Part shown: positions 61,663 to 64,000 of the stretch, piece after piece
Numbering within the stretch: position 1 is the first letter of the stretch
Layout: every line of letters starts with the position of its first letter
Made by a program: the position numbers and the translations under genes
DNA from: Stenotrophomonas sp. 704A1
Lineage (GTDB): Bacteria; Pseudomonadota; Gammaproteobacteria; Xanthomonadales; Xanthomonadaceae
Direction: 5' to 3'
DNA length: 64,000 nucleotides
NCBI RefSeq assembly: GCF_030549525.1
Contig: NZ_CP130831.1
Coordinates: 1,761,501 to 1,825,500 of the forward strand
The notes under the pieces: generated by a model
What the model was told of the DNA's origin: nothing
Databases searched by the model: none
What the model saw: only the letters and a program-made list of their open reading frames with translations

Positions 61663-61866
61663 ATGTTGATCCTGACTCGCCGCGTCGGCGAAACCCTGAT
61701 GATCGGTGACTCGGTGAGCGTCACCGTGCTCGGCGTCAAGGGTAACCAGGTGCGTATCGGCATCACCGCGCCGAAGGACGTCGCTGTGCATCGCGAAGAG
61801 ATCTACCAGCGCATCCAGCGCGGTGACGACGCCGGCAGCACCGGTGGTGAAAATTCTGCGGAATAA
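61663..61866 (+). CDS. csrA: Carbon storage regulator CsrA
   Basis: 67 residues. [20 protein letters not shown], then [20 protein letters not shown] and REEIYQRIQ, the complete CsrA/RsmA RNA-binding fold. It binds GGA motifs in mRNA leaders. It is followed by the tRNA-Ser gene, the usual neighbour. Confidence 0.97.
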   Translation: MLILTRRVGETLMIGDSVSVTVLGVKGNQVRIGITAPKDVAVHREEIYQRIQRGDDAGSTGGENSAE

Positions 61867-61869
61867 CGC

Positions 61870-61899
61870 TTTACCTTCGCGCGTGATTAACGTTATGAT
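61870..61899 (+). promoter_or_regulatory. tRNA-Ser promoter
   Basis: TTTACC (61870-61875) and TATGAT (61894-61899) are 18 bases apart, with the tRNA beginning 45 bases after the -10. Confidence 0.6.
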
Positions 61900-61944
61900 T
61901 CACGCCCCGCTGAGGTGCAACGCACCAGATGCGGTGAAAACCCC

Positions 61945-62037
61945 GGAGTGATGCCCGAGCGGCTGAAGGGGCTCCCCTGCTAAGGGAGTATAGGGTCAAA
62001 AGCTCTATCGAGGGTTCGAATCCCTCTCACTCCGCCA
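61945..62037 (+). tRNA. tRNA-Ser(GCU)
   Basis: 93 nt from GGAGTGATGCCC to CACTCCGCCA. The acceptor stem GGAGTGA pairs with TCACTCC, the anticodon stem CTCCC/GGGAG has loop CTGCTAA (anticodon GCU), the variable arm is long as in serine tRNAs, and CCA is encoded. Confidence 0.97.
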
Positions 62038-62050
62038 GATGCAAAAGAAG

Positions 62051-62084
62051 CGCCCGCAGATCATCGATCTGCGGGCGTTTCTCT
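62051..62084 (+). terminator. Intrinsic terminator after tRNA-Ser
   Basis: CGCCCGCAGATC pairs with GATCTGCGGGCG over an ATC loop and is followed by TTTCTCTTT. It lies 13 bases after the tRNA. Confidence 0.95.
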
Positions 62085-62113
62085 TTGTGCCTCCCCCGTG
62101 CTGCCGGCGAGGT

Positions 62114-62959
62114 TCAATCGACCACCGCGTGGGCCCGCACCGGGACAGCCACGCTGCCCCCTGCAGGCGCCGCCGCATGCAGCTGGAAGCCCGCAGCCGG
62201 CAATGCATCCAGACCGGTCAGGTGCTCGATGATGGGAATGCCGGCGGCGCTCAGCACGGCGTGCACCGGAGGCGACTGCGCGGTGGTGTCGTCGAGGGAG
62301 GGCGAATCGATGCCGACGATCAGCGCGCCGTGGTCACGCAGGTAGATCGCCGCCTTTGCGGTCAGGAACGGATGTCCGCCCGCGGCGTAGTGCGGCGTGC
62401 CCCAGTGGCGGTCCCAGCCGGTGTGCACCAGCACCGCCCGGCCGCGGCAGTCGAAAGGCACGAAGTGATGCCAGTCGAGTGCGCGCTGGCGCGCGCCGAC
62501 GACGCTGACCACGACCCCCGGAACGGCCGCGACGCCATGCAGCTCCCTCCCGTCGAGGTCCTGCCCATGGGCAATGTGGTGCCCGGGCGTCGCGCTGCCG
62601 GTGCCGTGGGTGGCGATGCTGTCGCTGCGGCCGCGACGTGGCAGGGGATCAGCAATGCGCGGGGTGGGCAGGTCGTGCCAGCCCAGCGCGCTGTTCCCGC
62701 CCGCATGGCTGAGGTTGATGATGGCGCGCGCGCCGGCATCCGCAGGCGCGGTCATGCGCTTGTGCGGCTCTTCGATGATCCGCTTGTTGAGGATGCGCAG
62801 CTGGCCGACCATCAGCAGGCGCATGTCCGCGATGAGGTAGGCGGCGAGCGCATCGTCATCGATGTCGTCGCTGTCGATATCCAGGCGGAAGCCCTGGCCC
62901 TGGATGCCGCCGCCATTGCTGAACTCCACCTCGAAATCAAAACAGACGCGCTTCTCCAT
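62114..62959 (-). CDS. Cyclase-family protein with extra N-terminal domain and altered metal motif
   Basis: 281 residues. Residues 1-70 form a separate unit (FSNGGGIQGQGFRLDIDSDD, then ADMRLLMVGQLRILNKRIIE). Residues ~78-281 match the cyclase/arylformamidase fold: INLSHAG, GRAVLVHTGWDRHWG and GALIVGIDSPSLDD. The expected metal motif HxGTHxDxPxH reads HGTGSATPGHH at 118-128, so the central His and Asp are replaced by Gly and Ala. Activity as a metallohydrolase is therefore doubtful. It shares a strand with the CGNR gene 6 bases upstream, suggesting an operon. Confidence 0.75.
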   Translation of the reverse strand: MEKRVCFDFEVEFSNGGGIQGQGFRLDIDSDDIDDDALAAYLIADMRLLMVGQLRILNKRIIEEPHKRMTAPADAGARAIINLSHAGGNSALGWHDLPTPRIADPLPRRGRSDSIATHGTGSATPGHHIAHGQDLDGRELHGVAAVPGVVVSVVGARQRALDWHHFVPFDCRGRAVLVHTGWDRHWGTPHYAAGGHPFLTAKAAIYLRDHGALIVGIDSPSLDDTTAQSPPVHAVLSAAGIPIIEHLTGLDALPAAGFQLHAAAPAGGSVAVPVRAHAVVD

Positions 62960-62965
62960 TGCCGC

Positions 62966-63538
62966 TCATCCCTTCAGTGAGTCCTGCACACGCCGGGCCC
63001 TGTGCGCCCGGACCTTGGCGCGATTGCCGCAGCCCTGCTTCGACGAACACCAGCGCCGCTTGCCCGGGCGCGAGGTGTCCTCGAACACCATGGCGCATTC
63101 GGGGCATTGCCGTATCCGCTGCCGCCTCGGGCCCGCCAGCAGCATCAGGGCGTCTTCGGCGAGCACGGACAGCGCTGCATCGACCGGCCGCGCGCTCACC
63201 CGCCGCAGCACGCCGTTGCCAAGCTGTGGCCGTGGCGGCATCTGCAGTGCCGCGCGGTTGAGGTGTTCAAGGTCGGGCTGGGCGAACGCACGGCCGTGGA
63301 TCGCCTGCAACGCGCATCGATGGATGGCCTCGCGCAGCGATTGCGCCGCGAGCAGCTCGGCGTGGGTGGGTGCGGAAGGGGGAGCGTCGGGCCACAGGCC
63401 GGCCTGGTCCAGCCAACCGGCAAGCGCGGCTGGGTCGACCAGGCGTTCGCGGCCAGTGCCTGCGCGATCACCGAACGTATCGACAAAGTCCAGCGCGGGG
63501 GTGCCGGCGATGAATTCATGTTGGCGGCGCTGATCCAT
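62966..63538 (-). CDS. ABATE/CGNR zinc-finger transcriptional regulator-like protein
   Basis: 190 residues from the ATG at 63538. The N-terminal ABATE domain begins HEFIAGTPALDFVDTF; the C-terminal zinc finger has RQCPECAMVFEDTSRPGKRR, CSSKQGCGNRAKVRAHRAR, the CGNR signature with four Cys. It is likely a stress or metabolite regulator, possibly of the adjoining cyclase gene; this is inference. A GTAACCCCTTATTGTGGTTAC inverted repeat partly lies just upstream (63539-63561). Confidence 0.87.
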   Translation of the reverse strand: MDQRRQHEFIAGTPALDFVDTFGDRAGTGRERLVDPAALAGWLDQAGLWPDAPPSAPTHAELLAAQSLREAIHRCALQAIHGRAFAQPDLEHLNRAALQMPPRPQLGNGVLRRVSARPVDAALSVLAEDALMLLAGPRRQRIRQCPECAMVFEDTSRPGKRRWCSSKQGCGNRAKVRAHRARRVQDSLKG

Positions 63539-63561
63539 GTAACCACAATAAGGGGTTACAT
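63539..63561. promoter_or_regulatory. Inverted repeat upstream of the CGNR gene
   Basis: GTAACC (63539-63544) and GGTTAC (63555-63560) form an inverted repeat around CACAATAAGG immediately before the CGNR start codon, a good candidate operator for autoregulation. Its position at the start codon suggests a short or absent leader. Confidence 0.5.
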
Positions 63562-63718
63562 GGGCCGGGCACAAGTGCAGCGGCCGCATGCGGGGGCGGC
63601 GGCGTGGGTTGGCGGCGGTTCAGCAGCGGCCCTTGCCGGCGGCGCCGGCAGCGCGCAGCATCGGTGCGCTGCCCCCCGCACACCCTGCAGCATCCTCTTC
63701 ACTCGAACGGAGCGTCGT

Positions 63719-64000
63719 ATGAAGCTGTTGCCTGTCGTGCTGTTGTCCACCCTGCTGCTGCCGGCGTCGCCGTTGCTGGCGGCCGATGCCACCCCGTCAC
63801 CGTCACCGCTGCTGGGCCGCTGGGCGCTGGACATCGCCACGTCTGCGTTGCCCGAAGCGCAACGCCCACAACGGGTCGAGCTGGAATTCCGCGACGTCGG
63901 TGGCGGCCGCTGGAGTTCCCACGTGGACATCGTGCTGCACGACGGCAAGCCGATGACATCGGCCGGCACGCTGGCCCTGGATGGCACGCCGGGGCCGTTG
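63719..64000 (+). CDS. Exported protein of unknown function (3' end outside window)
   Basis: The first 94 residues are visible. A signal peptide (MKLLPVVLLSTLLLPASPLL, cleavage near LAAD) is followed by LLGRWALDIATSALPEAQRP and VELEFRDVGGGRWSSHVDI, which looks like the start of a lipocalin-like or small beta-barrel domain. The ATG has an ACGGAGC site upstream. The frame is open to the window edge; no family assignment is made. Confidence 0.75.
   Translation, partial: MKLLPVVLLSTLLLPASPLLAADATPSPSPLLGRWALDIATSALPEAQRPQRVELEFRDVGGGRWSSHVDIVLHDGKPMTSAGTLALDGTPGPL

Overview
The window is a piece of a high-GC gammaproteobacterial chromosome, most likely a member of the Stenotrophomonas maltophilia complex (Xanthomonadaceae). 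The evidence is the gene order lexA-recA-recX-alaS-csrA-tRNA-Ser, the LexA operator of xanthomonad type (TTAGTAGTA-A-TACTACTAA), an nlpD locus without rpoS, and many extragenic palindromes beginning with GTAG (SMAG-type repeats, a hallmark of S. maltophilia).

Layout. (1) 1-13462 is the right part of an integrative conjugative element of the Tn4371 type. It holds the end of a LysR regulator, an EexN-like lipoprotein, the coupling protein TraG, a ribbon-helix-helix protein, and a tightly packed trbBCDEJ-eexN-trbLFGI-DUF2274 mating-pair-formation operon, with most genes overlapping by 4 bases. Relaxase, integrase and left end lie outside the window. (2) 13505-17077, convergent with trb, is a two-gene anti-phage cassette: an OLD-type ATPase/TOPRIM nuclease and a UvrD-type helicase (Gabija-like, class 2 OLD). 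(3) 17201-17772 is the most unusual stretch. A tRNA-Leu(UAA) gene is split in its anticodon loop by a 226-nt ORF-less group I intron, and beside it lies the promoter and 5' half of a second, truncated tRNA-Leu(UAA). I read this as the probable right junction of the mobile element, with the element supplying an intact intron-bearing tRNA for the one it broke. That model is inference; the two structures themselves are visible in the sequence.

(4) 17858-32596 is ordinary chromosome: a TraB/GumN-like protein, a BLUF photoreceptor, a nucleotide-sugar dehydrogenase, an FMN glutamate-synthase-like membrane protein, acetyltransferases, a flavoprotein, an FKBP isomerase, a rhodanese (TrhO), two oxidoreductase-type genes, ExoD, a CorC-type protein, and a DUF47-pit phosphate pair. 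(5) 32719-46345 is housekeeping: parE; pyrG with a long leader; kdsA followed by two tandem paralogous membrane proteins; eno-ftsB-ispD-ispF-truD; smr; and surE-pcm-yqaA-nlpD. (6) 46468-54370 holds yhbY, rlmE-ftsH, folP-miaA-hfq-hflX and pncC. (7) 54406-62037 holds ubiB, the SOS unit lexA-recA-recX, alaS, csrA and tRNA-Ser(GCU). (8) 62114-64000 holds an unusual cyclase-family protein, a CGNR zinc-finger regulator and the start of an exported protein.

Regulatory signals seen directly include the LexA operator abutting the lexA start codon, a Pho-box-like repeat before DUF47-pit, promoters for eno, the BLUF gene, pyrG and tRNA-Ser, several intrinsic terminators, and a G9 homopolymer inside hfq. 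No rRNA, CRISPR array, insertion sequence or replication origin was seen.
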